Part shown: positions 1 to 6,267 of the stretch, one piece after another
Layout of the letters: every line of letters starts with the position of its first letter
Numbering within the stretch: position 1 is the first letter of the stretch
Source of the DNA: Pseudomonadota bacterium
GTDB taxonomy: Bacteria; Pseudomonadota; Alphaproteobacteria; Caulobacterales; Caulobacteraceae
DNA length: 17,885 nucleotides
Assembly: GCA_023434265.1 (NCBI GenBank)
Contig: JAEYTA010000159.1
Span: forward strand, 1-17,885
Direction of reading: 5' to 3'
Made by a program: the position numbers and the translations under genes
Notes under the pieces: generated by a model
What the model was told of the DNA's origin: nothing
Databases searched by the model: none
Seen by the model: only the letters and a program-made list of their open reading frames with translations

Positions 1-1035
1 GTGGATCCCCTCGGCGCCGCGTCCCACCACCGTGCGCGCGTCGGACAGGCGCAGGCTCGCGTCCCGGGCGGCGAACGGGCCGGAGAGGCGCTCGGCGCGC
101 ACGTCCAGCTGGCTGTCTCCCGCGATGCGGAAGGTCTCGATCCAGCCGGCGGTGGTCCCCTCGAAGTCGAGCGCGGCGGTCAGTCCGTTCGCCGCGCTGT
201 CGCCGCCGGCGAACCGGTCGGCCGACAGCAGGGTGCGCAACCGGGCCCGGCCGTCGCCGCGGCGGGTCTTGAGATCGGGGTAGGGCAGCTCGCCCGAGAG
301 GCCGAGCCGGACCCCTTCGCCGCTCGCGCCCGGCAGGGCCGCCGCCGCGGCGTCCACGCCGGCGCGCACCGTCATGCGGTCTCCGACGGTGGTCAGGTCC
401 AGCGTCGCGGTCATCCGGCGCGCCGAGACCTCGCGGCTGCGGAAGTCCGCCGCCGGCATGCGCGCCGACAGGCGCAAAAGCTTGCCGTCGTCGATGCGGG
501 CGTCGCCGTGCAGGACGGCCGGGCCGTAGTCGGTGGCGATGTTGACGCGGGCGCGCTCGATCAACACCAGCGGGCCCCGCGCGTCGGGCCGCGGCGGCCG
601 CGCCGTGAAGCGTTCGATCAGCGGATCGAGCGAGCCGAACGACAGCTCCCCGCCCGCCACGCTGGCGCGCACCACCGGCCGCAGCAGGCGGATGCGGCTG
701 GGCGTGACGCCGAGCCCCTCCCGCGACCACGGCGCGCCGATGGCGAAGTCGACCTCGACGCGCTCGACCGTCACGTCCGGGTCCTCCGGATCGCCGACGC
801 GGATGCGGGCCACCAGGCTGTCGAGCTCGACGCGCTCGACCTGCATGTCCGCCTCGACCCCCTGGCGCTCCAGCCAGCCGACCAGCACCTGCCGCGTCGC
901 GGCGCGCCGGTTCAGGTAGAGCAGCGCGGCCAGCACGAGCAGGATCGCGAGGCCGATCGCCAGGACGAGCCCCGCCCGGCGCAGCGGCGACCGGCGACCG
1001 GCGGGGCGGGAGGCGGGGGACTCCGGTTCGCTCAT
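1..1035 (-). CDS. YdbH/AsmA-like envelope protein, N-terminal part (runs off the window start)
   Basis: The open frame starts at the ATG at 1035 and runs through position 1 without a stop, so 345 N-terminal residues are visible and the C-terminus is outside the window. After a short basic N-terminus comes one strong membrane segment at about residues 20-42, followed by residues RRAATRQVLVGWLERQGV and then a long beta-strand-like periplasmic region with repeated 'V-x-R-V-x-V-D/E' patterns. This is the architecture of the YdbH (former 'dicarboxylate transport') and AsmA-like bridge proteins, which are anchored in the inner membrane and span the periplasm, and in E. coli take part in phospholipid transport to the outer membrane. 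Assignment is from layout and N-terminal character, not catalytic motifs, because the family has none. It is divergent from the M23 peptidase gene with a long regulatory gap between. An alternative is another AsmA-clan member. Confidence 0.6.
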   Translation of the reverse strand, partial: MSEPESPASRPAGRRSPLRRAGLVLAIGLAILLVLAALLYLNRRAATRQVLVGWLERQGVEADMQVERVELDSLVARIRVGDPEDPDVTVERVEVDFAIGAPWSREGLGVTPSRIRLLRPVVRASVAGGELSFGSLDPLIERFTARPPRPDARGPLVLIERARVNIATDYGPAVLHGDARIDDGKLLRLSARMPAADFRSREVSARRMTATLDLTTVGDRMTVRAGVDAAAAALPGASGEGVRLGLSGELPYPDLKTRRGDGRARLRTLLSADRFAGGDSAANGLTAALDFEGTTAGWIETFRIAGDSQLDVRAERLSGPFAARDASLRLSDARTVVGRGAEGIH

Positions 1036-1441
1036 GCCTCGCTCCTTAGCGGCAGCGGCTGGCGGGTGAAAAGGCCGGTCAGCAAGGACGCCTCTCCCGG
1101 AGACAATAACAGCGTGTCGGGTGAGCCACAGGACAGTGGCCTGATGGTCACTTTGAGTGAAGCGGAGTCGGCCGAGTCAGGCTTGCCGCAGTCCGTCGCC
1201 AATTGACGGCGGAACAGTGGCGAATACATGCGCCTAAGCTGTGAATCTTCTCATGGTTCATATCGGGTTTACCCGCGACTACGGCCCCGGTTAACGGTCT
1301 GTAACGATCTGCCTTCCCATGATGGGACGGACGGGTTATATGGCCCGTCTCGCGCAAGGCTGTTCCTCGGGGGGCGGTCAGGCGCGATCCTTGCTTTCAG
1401 TGGCTTTGGCGCCGGCCGGCGTCGTCGTTTGTCGGGGACCG
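1036..1441. promoter_or_regulatory. ~400 bp divergent intergenic regulatory region (YdbH-like gene / M23 peptidase)
   Basis: No convincing gene is present. GC content is visibly lower than in the neighbouring genes. It holds three GANTC sites (1165-1169, 1174-1178, 1243-1247), the decamer GGGTTTACCC at 1265-1274, a tandem pair TTAAC (1291-1295) / GTAAC (1301-1305) one helical turn apart, and an inverted repeat with arms GACGGG (1330-1335) and CCCGTC (1344-1349) flanking a TTATAT that could be a -10 element. These suggest a multi-input promoter for the peptidase, with a leader of about 90 nt if the TTATAT is used. Promoter positions are inferred. Confidence 0.5.
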
Positions 1442-2794
1442 ATGGCTCAGTTCGATCCACGTCGCCAACCGATGCGCATCGCGCCGCACGCCCTCACGGC
1501 GGTCGCTGCGATCTCGGTGGCGCTGCTTGCCGGTCGTGTGTACCAGCCCGCCCAGGCGCAAGAGGCGCCGCCCCTTACCGCCGTCCAGATCGCCGCCCTC
1601 GAGGCCCGCGCCTTCGCGGCCGCGGGCGCCCCCGAAGGCCTGACCGCGCCCGAGGCCATCCCGGTGCAGGTGCGCCGGGGCGAGACCTTCGAAGAGGCTG
1701 TCCGTCGCACCGGTATCGCCCCGGAAGAGGCCTCGGCCGTCGCCGCAACCCTGTCCAACGCCATGGACGTCAGCTCGATCCCGGCCGGCCAGCGCTTCGA
1801 GACCGCCATCGCCAAGCCGCGCGGCGGCCGCGGCGACGCCCGCCTCATCGGCCTGACCATGCGCACCGGCCCGGCCACCCAGCTGACCGTGTCGCGCAGC
1901 TTCGACGGCGCCCTGCGCCTGCGCGCGCTCGAGGAGAAGGTCACCCACGAGACGGTGGTGCTGACCGGCAAGGTCGAAGGCTCCCTGTCCCGCACCGCCC
2001 GTCGCGAAGGCGCCCCCGCGGCCATCGCCCGCGCCGCGGCCCGGCTGTTCTCGCACAAGTTCGACCTCGAACGGGACATCCGCGCCACCGACGAGTTCCG
2101 TTACGTCTTCGATCGCACGGTCACCGAGAGCGGCCGCACCATCGGTTCCGGCGACCTGCTGTACGCCGAGCTGAAGGGCGTGGCCTTCTATCGCTTCCAG
2201 CGTCCGGGCTCGGACAAGGTCGAGTATTTCGACGCCACCGGAAAGAACACCCGCTCGGCCTTCATGCGGACGCCGCTGGAGCGCGGCTTCCGGGTCTCGT
2301 CCTCGTTCGGCTTCCGTCGCCACCCGATCGCCGGCTACCGCCGCATGCACCAGGGCATCGACTTCGCGGCCGGCACCGGCACGCCGGTCGTCGCGCCCGC
2401 CGACGGCGTGGTGGTCGAGGCGCGCCGCTGGGGCGGCTACGGCAACTGGCTGCGCATCCGCCATTCGAACGGCCTCGAAAGTGGCTACGGCCACCTGTCG
2501 CGTTACGCCTCCGGCGTCCGCGCCGGCCAGCGCGTCCGGCAGGGCCAGGTCGTCGCCTATGTCGGCTCGACCGGCGCCTCGACCGGGCCGCACCTGCACT
2601 ACGAGATCTGGCGCCGCGGCCAGCGGATCAATCCGGCCGGCGTCCGGACCCAGGAAGGCACCGTCCTGACCGGGTCTGAACTGGCCGCCTTCCGCGCCGA
2701 GAAGGCCCGCATCGACCGGATCATCGCCGCCGGCGGCGAGCGTCGCGTGCAGCAGCCGACCATGGCGGGCGGACTGAGGCCGGCCCAGGCCTGA
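1442..2794 (+). CDS. exported M23 (LytM-type) peptidoglycan endopeptidase
   Basis: The 450-residue protein is a predicted zinc metallopeptidase that cuts peptide cross-links in periplasmic murein. Residues 1-38 form a Sec signal peptide (basic MAQFDPRRQP, hydrophobic stretch, probable cleavage after PAQA). About residues 73-125 resemble a LysM/OapA-like domain (VQVRRGETFEEAVRRTGI). The C-terminal LytM domain has intact motifs: H303-x3-D307 (HQGID) and H384-L-H386 (HLHYE), which supply the three zinc ligands H303, D307, H386 and the catalytic H384. The domain order resembles the MepM/ShyA group of cell-separation or growth endopeptidases. The start at 1442 was chosen because it gives a proper signal peptide; the frame is open up to an ATG at 1319, but that extension has no ribosome site and would put 41 non-signal residues first. 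The alpha/beta hydrolase gene follows 67 bp downstream. Confidence 0.9.
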   Translation: MAQFDPRRQPMRIAPHALTAVAAISVALLAGRVYQPAQAQEAPPLTAVQIAALEARAFAAAGAPEGLTAPEAIPVQVRRGETFEEAVRRTGIAPEEASAVAATLSNAMDVSSIPAGQRFETAIAKPRGGRGDARLIGLTMRTGPATQLTVSRSFDGALRLRALEEKVTHETVVLTGKVEGSLSRTARREGAPAAIARAAARLFSHKFDLERDIRATDEFRYVFDRTVTESGRTIGSGDLLYAELKGVAFYRFQRPGSDKVEYFDATGKNTRSAFMRTPLERGFRVSSSFGFRRHPIAGYRRMHQGIDFAAGTGTPVVAPADGVVVEARRWGGYGNWLRIRHSNGLESGYGHLSRYASGVRAGQRVRQGQVVAYVGSTGASTGPHLHYEIWRRGQRINPAGVRTQEGTVLTGSELAAFRAEKARIDRIIAAGGERRVQQPTMAGGLRPAQA

Positions 2795-2861
2795 TCCGCG
2801 TCCGGTCCATCGTCATGCCGCAATCCGGAATCACGGTGCGGCCGACGAGGCTGGAGACGGC

Positions 2862-3749
2862 ATGCCGAACAGACGAGACCTGTTGAGCGGGGCCCTGGCG
2901 GGCGCGGCGGTCGCCGTCGCCGGTCCGGCGGCCGCGCGGGACGCCTTCGCCTCGCGCCGGATCACGGTGCAGACCCGTGGCGCCGGAGCTGACCTGATCC
3001 TCATTCCCGGCCTCGCCTCGACGTCGGCGGTGTGGAGCCGCACGGCTGATCGCCTCGCCGCCCGGAACCGGCTGCACCTCGTCTCCTTGCGCGGCTTCGG
3101 CGACCTCTCGCCCCAGGCCAACGCGGAGGGCGCGCTGACGGGCGCCGTGGCGGGCGAAATCCGCCGCTACATCACCGAACAGCGGCTCGACCGACCGGCG
3201 CTGATCGGCCACTCGATGGGCGGCCAGCTGGCGCTGCGCGTCGCGGCCGACGCCCCGACCCGGGTGTCGCGGGTGATGACCGTGGACTCGTCGCCCTTCT
3301 TTCCGGCCCTGATCAGTCCGCAGGCGACCCTGCGCGACGTCGAGCCGATCGCCCGCGTCGCCTATCAGGCGGTGCATTTCCTGGGCGACGAGGCGCTTCG
3401 CACGCGCGGTCGCGGGATGGGCGTGGAGCTCGGCGGCGCGTCCGACGCCCTGTTCGGCGCCGTCGGCTGGCAGGGCGGCGACCGACGGGTGCTGGCCCAG
3501 GCGCTCTACGAGGTGATGACGCTCGACCTGCGCCGGCGCCTGCCGGATATCGCCGCGCCCGTGACCGTCGCCTACGGCTGGAGCGCCGACCGCAACTCGC
3601 CCCGTAGCCGGACGGACGCCCTCTTCCGGGCCGCATACGAGCGGCTGTCCCGGCCGGCGACCTTCGAGCGCATCGAAGGCGCCGAACACATGGTGATGAT
3701 CGATCAGCCGGCGCGCTTCCACGCCGCCGTCGACCGGTTTCTCGCCTGA
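2862..3749 (+). CDS. exported alpha/beta hydrolase
   Basis: A 295-residue alpha/beta-hydrolase-fold enzyme. The nucleophile elbow is GHSMGG with Ser118, the oxyanion region is at LIPGLAST (residues 47-54), and the C-terminal catalytic His is H276 in GAEHMVMID; the acid is probably the Asp in YGWSADRN. The N-terminus (MPNRRDLLSGALAGAAVAVA, then an AAARD cleavage region) is a signal peptide with a twin arginine followed by DLL, so Tat export is plausible. Substrate cannot be read from sequence; relatives include esterases and lactonases. A GGAG ribosome site lies just upstream of the ATG. It is on the same strand as the M23 peptidase 67 bp upstream and may be co-transcribed. Its stop is only 3 bp from the stop of the convergent GST gene. 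Confidence 0.85.
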   Translation: MPNRRDLLSGALAGAAVAVAGPAAARDAFASRRITVQTRGAGADLILIPGLASTSAVWSRTADRLAARNRLHLVSLRGFGDLSPQANAEGALTGAVAGEIRRYITEQRLDRPALIGHSMGGQLALRVAADAPTRVSRVMTVDSSPFFPALISPQATLRDVEPIARVAYQAVHFLGDEALRTRGRGMGVELGGASDALFGAVGWQGGDRRVLAQALYEVMTLDLRRRLPDIAAPVTVAYGWSADRNSPRSRTDALFRAAYERLSRPATFERIEGAEHMVMIDQPARFHAAVDRFLA

Positions 3750-3752
3750 CCC

Positions 3753-4385
3753 TCAGTCGGCGTCGGGCTGGTTGTCCGGGTGGGCGGCGACGAAGGCCGG
3801 GTGGACGGCCGCCGCGGCCTCGATGGCCACCAGACGCGGGAAGGCGTCCAGGGCCACATTGAACCGCCGCGCCGAATAGATTTGCGGGACCAGGTAGCAG
3901 TCGGCCAGCGTCGGCGTCGAACCGAAGCACCAGCCGTCACCGTGGCGCGCCACTTGCGCCTCCAGCGCGGTGAAGCCGGGGATAATCCAGCGGCCGGCCC
4001 AGGCGTCCACCGCGGCCTGGTCGGCGCCGAAGCGCTCGCGAAGGGCCGTGCCGACCCGCAGGTTGTTGAGCGGATGGATGTCGCACCCGATCAGGGCCGC
4101 CATGGCGCGGACCACGGCGCGGTCGACCGGGCTTGCCGGCAGCAAGGGCGGGACCGGATGGGCTTCTTCCAGCCACTCGAGGATGGCCGGGCTCTGGGTG
4201 AGCACCGCGCCGTCGATCTCCAGCGCCGGCACCAGACCCTGCGGGTTGAGCGCCAGATAGGCGTCGGAGCGCTGCTCGCCCTGCCTGAGGTCGACGCCGC
4301 GCTGTTCGTAGGCGAGACCCTTCAGTTCGAGCGCGATGCGCGTGCGGTAGGACGTGCCGGACCGCCAGTAGCCGTGCAGGATCAT
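3753..4385 (-). CDS. maiA: zeta-class glutathione S-transferase: maleylacetoacetate (or maleylpyruvate) isomerase
   Basis: The 210-residue protein has the two-domain GST layout at the usual length for zeta GSTs. The N-terminal thioredoxin-like domain carries S9-G-T11-S12-Y13 at the place of the family's SSCSWR motif, then LALNPQGLVPAL with the cis-Pro and TQSPAILEWLE, the gamma-glutamyl binding motif of glutathione. The helical domain has DIHPLNNLRV, diagnostic of zeta-class isomerases. It catalyses glutathione-dependent cis-trans isomerisation of maleylacetoacetate (tyrosine/homogentisate catabolism) or maleylpyruvate (gentisate catabolism). Its ATG overlaps the stop of the upstream FAA-hydrolase gene (ATGA), so the two are almost certainly translationally coupled and act in consecutive steps. 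No dioxygenase is present to say which pathway. Confidence 0.9.
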   Translation of the reverse strand: MILHGYWRSGTSYRTRIALELKGLAYEQRGVDLRQGEQRSDAYLALNPQGLVPALEIDGAVLTQSPAILEWLEEAHPVPPLLPASPVDRAVVRAMAALIGCDIHPLNNLRVGTALRERFGADQAAVDAWAGRWIIPGFTALEAQVARHGDGWCFGSTPTLADCYLVPQIYSARRFNVALDAFPRLVAIEAAAAVHPAFVAAHPDNQPDAD

Positions 4386-5041
4386 CGCGGCCTCAGGGTG
4401 AAGGCGAGGGAGGGCAGGCCGCCGATGGCGGCCTCGACGCGGTCGCCGGGCTTGAGCGGGCCGACCCCCTCCGGGGTGCCGGTGAAAATCAGGTCGCCGG
4501 GGCGGACGTCCCAAAGCTCGCCGGCCTTGGCTAGGATTTCCGCGGGCGACCAGACCATGTCGCCAAGCCGGCCGGACTGGCGCAGTTCGCCGCCCACGCG
4601 GAGTTCGATCGGCGCGTCGGCGTCGGGCAGGGCGCCGAGCTGCAGGTCGCCGCACGGGGCCGACTGGTCGAAGCCCTTGGCCGCGTCCCACGGACGGCCC
4701 TTCGCCTTGGCGGCGGCCTGGATATCGCGCCGGGTGAGGTCGCAGCCCACGGCCCAGCCGGCGATGTCGCCCGCCCCGCCGATGGCGCACACCAGTTCGA
4801 CCTCGTGGTGCAGGTCGGTCGTCGCCGGCGGATAGACCGGGTCCGCGCCGCCGACCACCAGGGCGTCGGCCGGTTTGGAGAAGAAGAAGGGCTCGGCGCG
4901 CTCCTGGCCCATCTCCCGGGCGTGGGCCGCGTAGTTCTGGCCGACGCACAGGATGCGCCGGACCGGGAAGCGCGAGGCGGCCCCGGAAACGGGCAGGAAG
5001 GCGGTCGGGGCGGGCGGGAACAACCAGTCGCTCATGGCCAT
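4382..5041 (-). CDS. fumarylacetoacetate hydrolase-family protein (fumarylacetoacetate or fumarylpyruvate hydrolase)
   Basis: A 219-residue single-domain FAH-fold enzyme that hydrolyses the C-C bond of a beta-diketo acid made by the neighbouring isomerase. Motifs seen are ILCVGQNYAAHAREMG (about 30-44), HHEVELV with metal ligands E80 and E82, GCDLTRRDIQ with ligand D101, the lysine region KGFDQSAPCG (122-131) and the C-terminal TGTPEGVGPLKPGD. The short length matches bacterial YcgM/NagK-type fumarylpyruvate hydrolases more than the ~420-residue FahA, but short enzymes also occur in homogentisate pathways, so the substrate is left open. An alternative start is the second ATG at 5035; neither has a strong ribosome site. 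It is the promoter-proximal gene of a two-gene operon and shares its upstream region with the divergent DUF883 gene. Confidence 0.88.
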   Translation of the reverse strand: MAMSDWLFPPAPTAFLPVSGAASRFPVRRILCVGQNYAAHAREMGQERAEPFFFSKPADALVVGGADPVYPPATTDLHHEVELVCAIGGAGDIAGWAVGCDLTRRDIQAAAKAKGRPWDAAKGFDQSAPCGDLQLGALPDADAPIELRVGGELRQSGRLGDMVWSPAEILAKAGELWDVRPGDLIFTGTPEGVGPLKPGDRVEAAIGGLPSLAFTLRPR

Positions 5042-5094
5042 TGTCTAGGCCGGACCGGGCCGCGCCGCCAGCGGGGCCCGGATGTTGCGGTGCG

Positions 5095-5119
5095 GGAACC
5101 GCTACGCCGCAGTGGCGTT
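5095..5119 (+). promoter_or_regulatory. EcfG/SigT-type general stress promoter upstream of the DUF883 gene
   Basis: Exact match to the alphaproteobacterial EcfG consensus: -35 GGAAC at 5095-5099, 16-bp spacer, -10 CGTT at 5116-5119. The start codon at 5173 would follow a leader of about 45 nt. The same block also contains GTTCC at 5117-5121, so a minus-strand reading gives GGAAC-N16-GGTT, one mismatch from consensus, facing the FAA-hydrolase gene. Confidence 0.8.
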
Positions 5120-5143
5120 CCGGCTCAGGGTTCTCTATCTAAC

Positions 5144-5157
5144 CGTCAAGCTTGACG
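5144..5157. promoter_or_regulatory. perfect 14-bp palindrome in the DUF883 gene leader
   Basis: CGTCAAGCTTGACG is a perfect palindrome with no spacer. It lies between the EcfG-type -10 element and the GGAG ribosome site (5161-5164). Its lack of a loop favours a protein operator over an RNA hairpin. The binding protein is unknown. Confidence 0.35.
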
Positions 5158-5172
5158 AACGGAGCGCGCATC

Positions 5173-5553
5173 ATGGCGACGACCAAGGCGGCACGGGCGG
5201 CCGTGAAGAACGACATCAACACGCTCAAGGACGACCTCAAGACGCTGGGCGCCGAGGAGAAGGCGAACCTGCGCGAGAAGGCCTCCGAGACGGAGGCGCG
5301 TCTGCGGGCCAAGGCCGCCGAGGCCGAGGCGCGGCTGCGCGAGCAGAGCGAGGTGCTGCGCGAGCGAGCGAGGGGCTATTACGACACCGCCCGGGTGCGT
5401 GGTCGCGAGTACTACGACGACGCCCAGGAGCGCTTCGACGAGGCCCAGCGCTACCTGACCGAGCGGGTGCAGGAGCGCCCGATCCAGTCGACGGCGATCG
5501 CGCTCGGCGTGGGCGTCGTCCTCGGCATGTTGCTCGCCGGTCGCCGCCGCTGA
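5173..5553 (+). CDS. DUF883 protein (YqjD/ElaB-like membrane-anchored coiled coil)
   Basis: A 126-residue protein. About residues 10-95 form one long charged helix or coiled coil rich in Ala, Glu, Arg and Lys (for example EARLRAKAAEAEARLREQ), and the C-terminus is a tail anchor, PIQSTAIALGVGVVLGMLLA, ending in GRRR. This is the layout of DUF883 proteins; the E. coli relatives YqjD and ElaB are inner-membrane proteins that bind ribosomes in stationary phase. I chose the start at 5173 because it has GGAG at 5161-5164, although an in-frame ATG lies at 5152. It sits downstream of an exact EcfG-type promoter. Its stop overlaps the ATG of the next gene by one base, matching the yqjD-yqjE arrangement in E. 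coli. Ribosome binding here is inferred only. Confidence 0.85.
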   Translation: MATTKAARAAVKNDINTLKDDLKTLGAEEKANLREKASETEARLRAKAAEAEARLREQSEVLRERARGYYDTARVRGREYYDDAQERFDEAQRYLTERVQERPIQSTAIALGVGVVLGMLLAGRRR

Positions 5554-5960
5554 TGATCGGCGGGGGGCTCGCCCGGACGTTGGTCCGCAAGGCGGTCGCG
5601 GCCGCCGTCGCCGCCGGCGCCGCGCTGGTGGCGATGGTCGCCTTCGGCGCCACGGTGTTCTACGCCCTGTGCCTGGTGGTCTTGCCGCTCGCGGCGGCCG
5701 CCATCACCTTCCTGCTGTTCGCGCTCGTCGCGCTCGCGGTGGCCGTGATCTTCCTGCGGCGCGACGCGGCGGAGGAGGAGGTACTCGAGGAAGAGCCCGC
5801 CGGCCTGGGCCAGCGCGCCTTCATGCTGTTCCGGGAACGGCCGATCCTCGGCACGGTGGCGGCGCTGGCGGGCGGCTGGATCTTCCTGCGCAATCCGGCT
5901 CTGGCCAGTATTGTCGCGGCCGCCTTTACGGAAAAATCCCACGGTCGTCGCCGCCGTTGA
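5553..5960 (+). CDS. YqjE-like (phage-holin-superfamily) small membrane protein
   Basis: The 135-residue protein has two closely spaced hydrophobic segments (about residues 10-33 and 37-63), an acidic linker AEEEVLEEEPAG, and then a third, shorter hydrophobic segment (about residues 99-126) that begins RERPILGTVAALAGGW and includes the FLRNPALAS region, ending in a basic RRRR tail. Position directly after a DUF883 gene, the one-base TGATG overlap and the membrane topology point to the YqjE/holin-3-like partner. The third segment recalls the small YqjK-type partner, so it could be a YqjE-YqjK-like fusion, but this is conjecture. Biochemical function is not known for the family. Translation is probably coupled to the DUF883 protein because no separate ribosome site is obvious. 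Transcription probably comes from the same EcfG-type promoter. Confidence 0.7.
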   Translation: MIGGGLARTLVRKAVAAAVAAGAALVAMVAFGATVFYALCLVVLPLAAAAITFLLFALVALAVAVIFLRRDAAEEEVLEEEPAGLGQRAFMLFRERPILGTVAALAGGWIFLRNPALASIVAAAFTEKSHGRRRR

Positions 5961-5962
5961 CC

Positions 5963-5987
5963 GGAACGGCAGAGGCTCCGGAACGTT
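5963..5987 (+). promoter_or_regulatory. EcfG/SigT-type general stress promoter upstream of the DUF1328 gene
   Basis: GGAAC at 5963-5967, 16-bp spacer, CGTT at 5984-5987: an exact consensus match starting 3 bp after the stop of the YqjE-like gene. It gives the DUF1328 gene its own stress promoter, with a leader of about 60 nt to the ATG at 6054. Confidence 0.8.
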
Positions 5988-6005
5988 GATCGGACAGGTG
6001 CGGTG

Positions 6006-6027
6006 CAGTTCTACCGCCCCTGAACTG
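6006..6027 (+). promoter_or_regulatory. inverted repeat in the DUF1328 5' leader
   Basis: Arms CAGTTC (6006-6011) and GAACTG (6022-6027) are perfectly complementary around a 10-nt pyrimidine-rich loop; the stem extends by a G-U and a T-A pair. It would form a hairpin in the leader of the transcript from the stress promoter, about 10 nt before the GGGAGAA ribosome site. It may stabilise the RNA or affect translation. Confidence 0.35.
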
Positions 6028-6053
6028 TAACAACCGCTCCGGGAGAACCGCCT

Positions 6054-6218
6054 ATGCTTCGCTGGGCCCTGATCTTTCTGGTGCTCGCCCTGATCGCCGG
6101 CGCCCTGGGCGCGGGCGGCGTGGCGGGCCTGTCGATGAACATCGCCTATGTGCTGTTCGTCGTCTTCCTGATCCTGCTGGTGGTCCACTTCGTCACCGGC
6201 CGAGGGCGACGAATCTGA
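6054..6218 (+). CDS. DUF1328 / UPF0391 small membrane protein (YtjA-like), 54 aa
   Basis: A 54-residue protein, MLRWALIFLVLALIAGALGA then GGVAGLSMNIAYVLFVVFLILLVVHF and a basic tail TGRGRRI. Two hydrophobic helices joined by a Gly-rich turn, with the MLRWALIFLVLALIAGxLGxGG start, are the hallmark of the DUF1328/UPF0391 family. GGGAGAA 7 nt upstream of the ATG is a strong ribosome site. It has its own exact EcfG-type promoter upstream and an intrinsic terminator 22 bp downstream, so it can be expressed as a monocistronic stress unit. Family function is unknown; stress induction is commonly reported. It is small enough to be missed by length-filtered gene calling. Confidence 0.9.
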   Translation: MLRWALIFLVLALIAGALGAGGVAGLSMNIAYVLFVVFLILLVVHFVTGRGRRI

Positions 6219-6239
6219 CCCCGCTCGAGGATTGAAGAG

Positions 6240-6267
6240 GCCGCGATCTCCGGATCGCGGCTTTTTT
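6240..6267 (+). terminator. intrinsic (rho-independent) terminator after the DUF1328 gene
   Basis: GCCGCGATC (6240-6248) pairs perfectly with GATCGCGGC (6253-6261) around the tetraloop TCCG, followed by six T residues (6262-6267). Polarity fits the plus strand. The T-run abuts and overlaps the stop codon of the convergent metallophosphoesterase gene, so the hairpin also separates the two converging units. Confidence 0.92.

Noticed and set aside
1..1206. Long plus-strand open frame opposite the YdbH-like gene
   Set aside because: Composition is typical of an antisense shadow in high-GC DNA (Ala/Arg/Gly/Gln-rich, no motifs), and the opposite strand has a clear membrane-anchored protein.
1032..1229. 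65-residue minus-strand frame ending in an ATGA overlap with the YdbH-like gene
   Set aside because: The overlap is tempting, but the frame lies in the lower-GC promoter region, has no ribosome site I could see, and its product shows no domain, membrane or signal character.
1203..1229. TTGACG followed by ATACAT as a sigma-70-type promoter for the M23 gene
   Set aside because: The spacing is 15 bp and the -10 match is poor; it would also leave a leader of more than 200 nt.
1319..1441. N-terminal extension of the M23 peptidase to the ATG at 1319
   Set aside because: It would put 41 non-hydrophobic residues in front of an obvious signal peptide, and there is no ribosome site at 1319.
5152..5172. 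Seven-residue N-terminal extension of the DUF883 protein from the ATG at 5152
   Set aside because: That start falls inside the 14-bp palindrome without a ribosome site; the ATG at 5173 has GGAG at proper distance.
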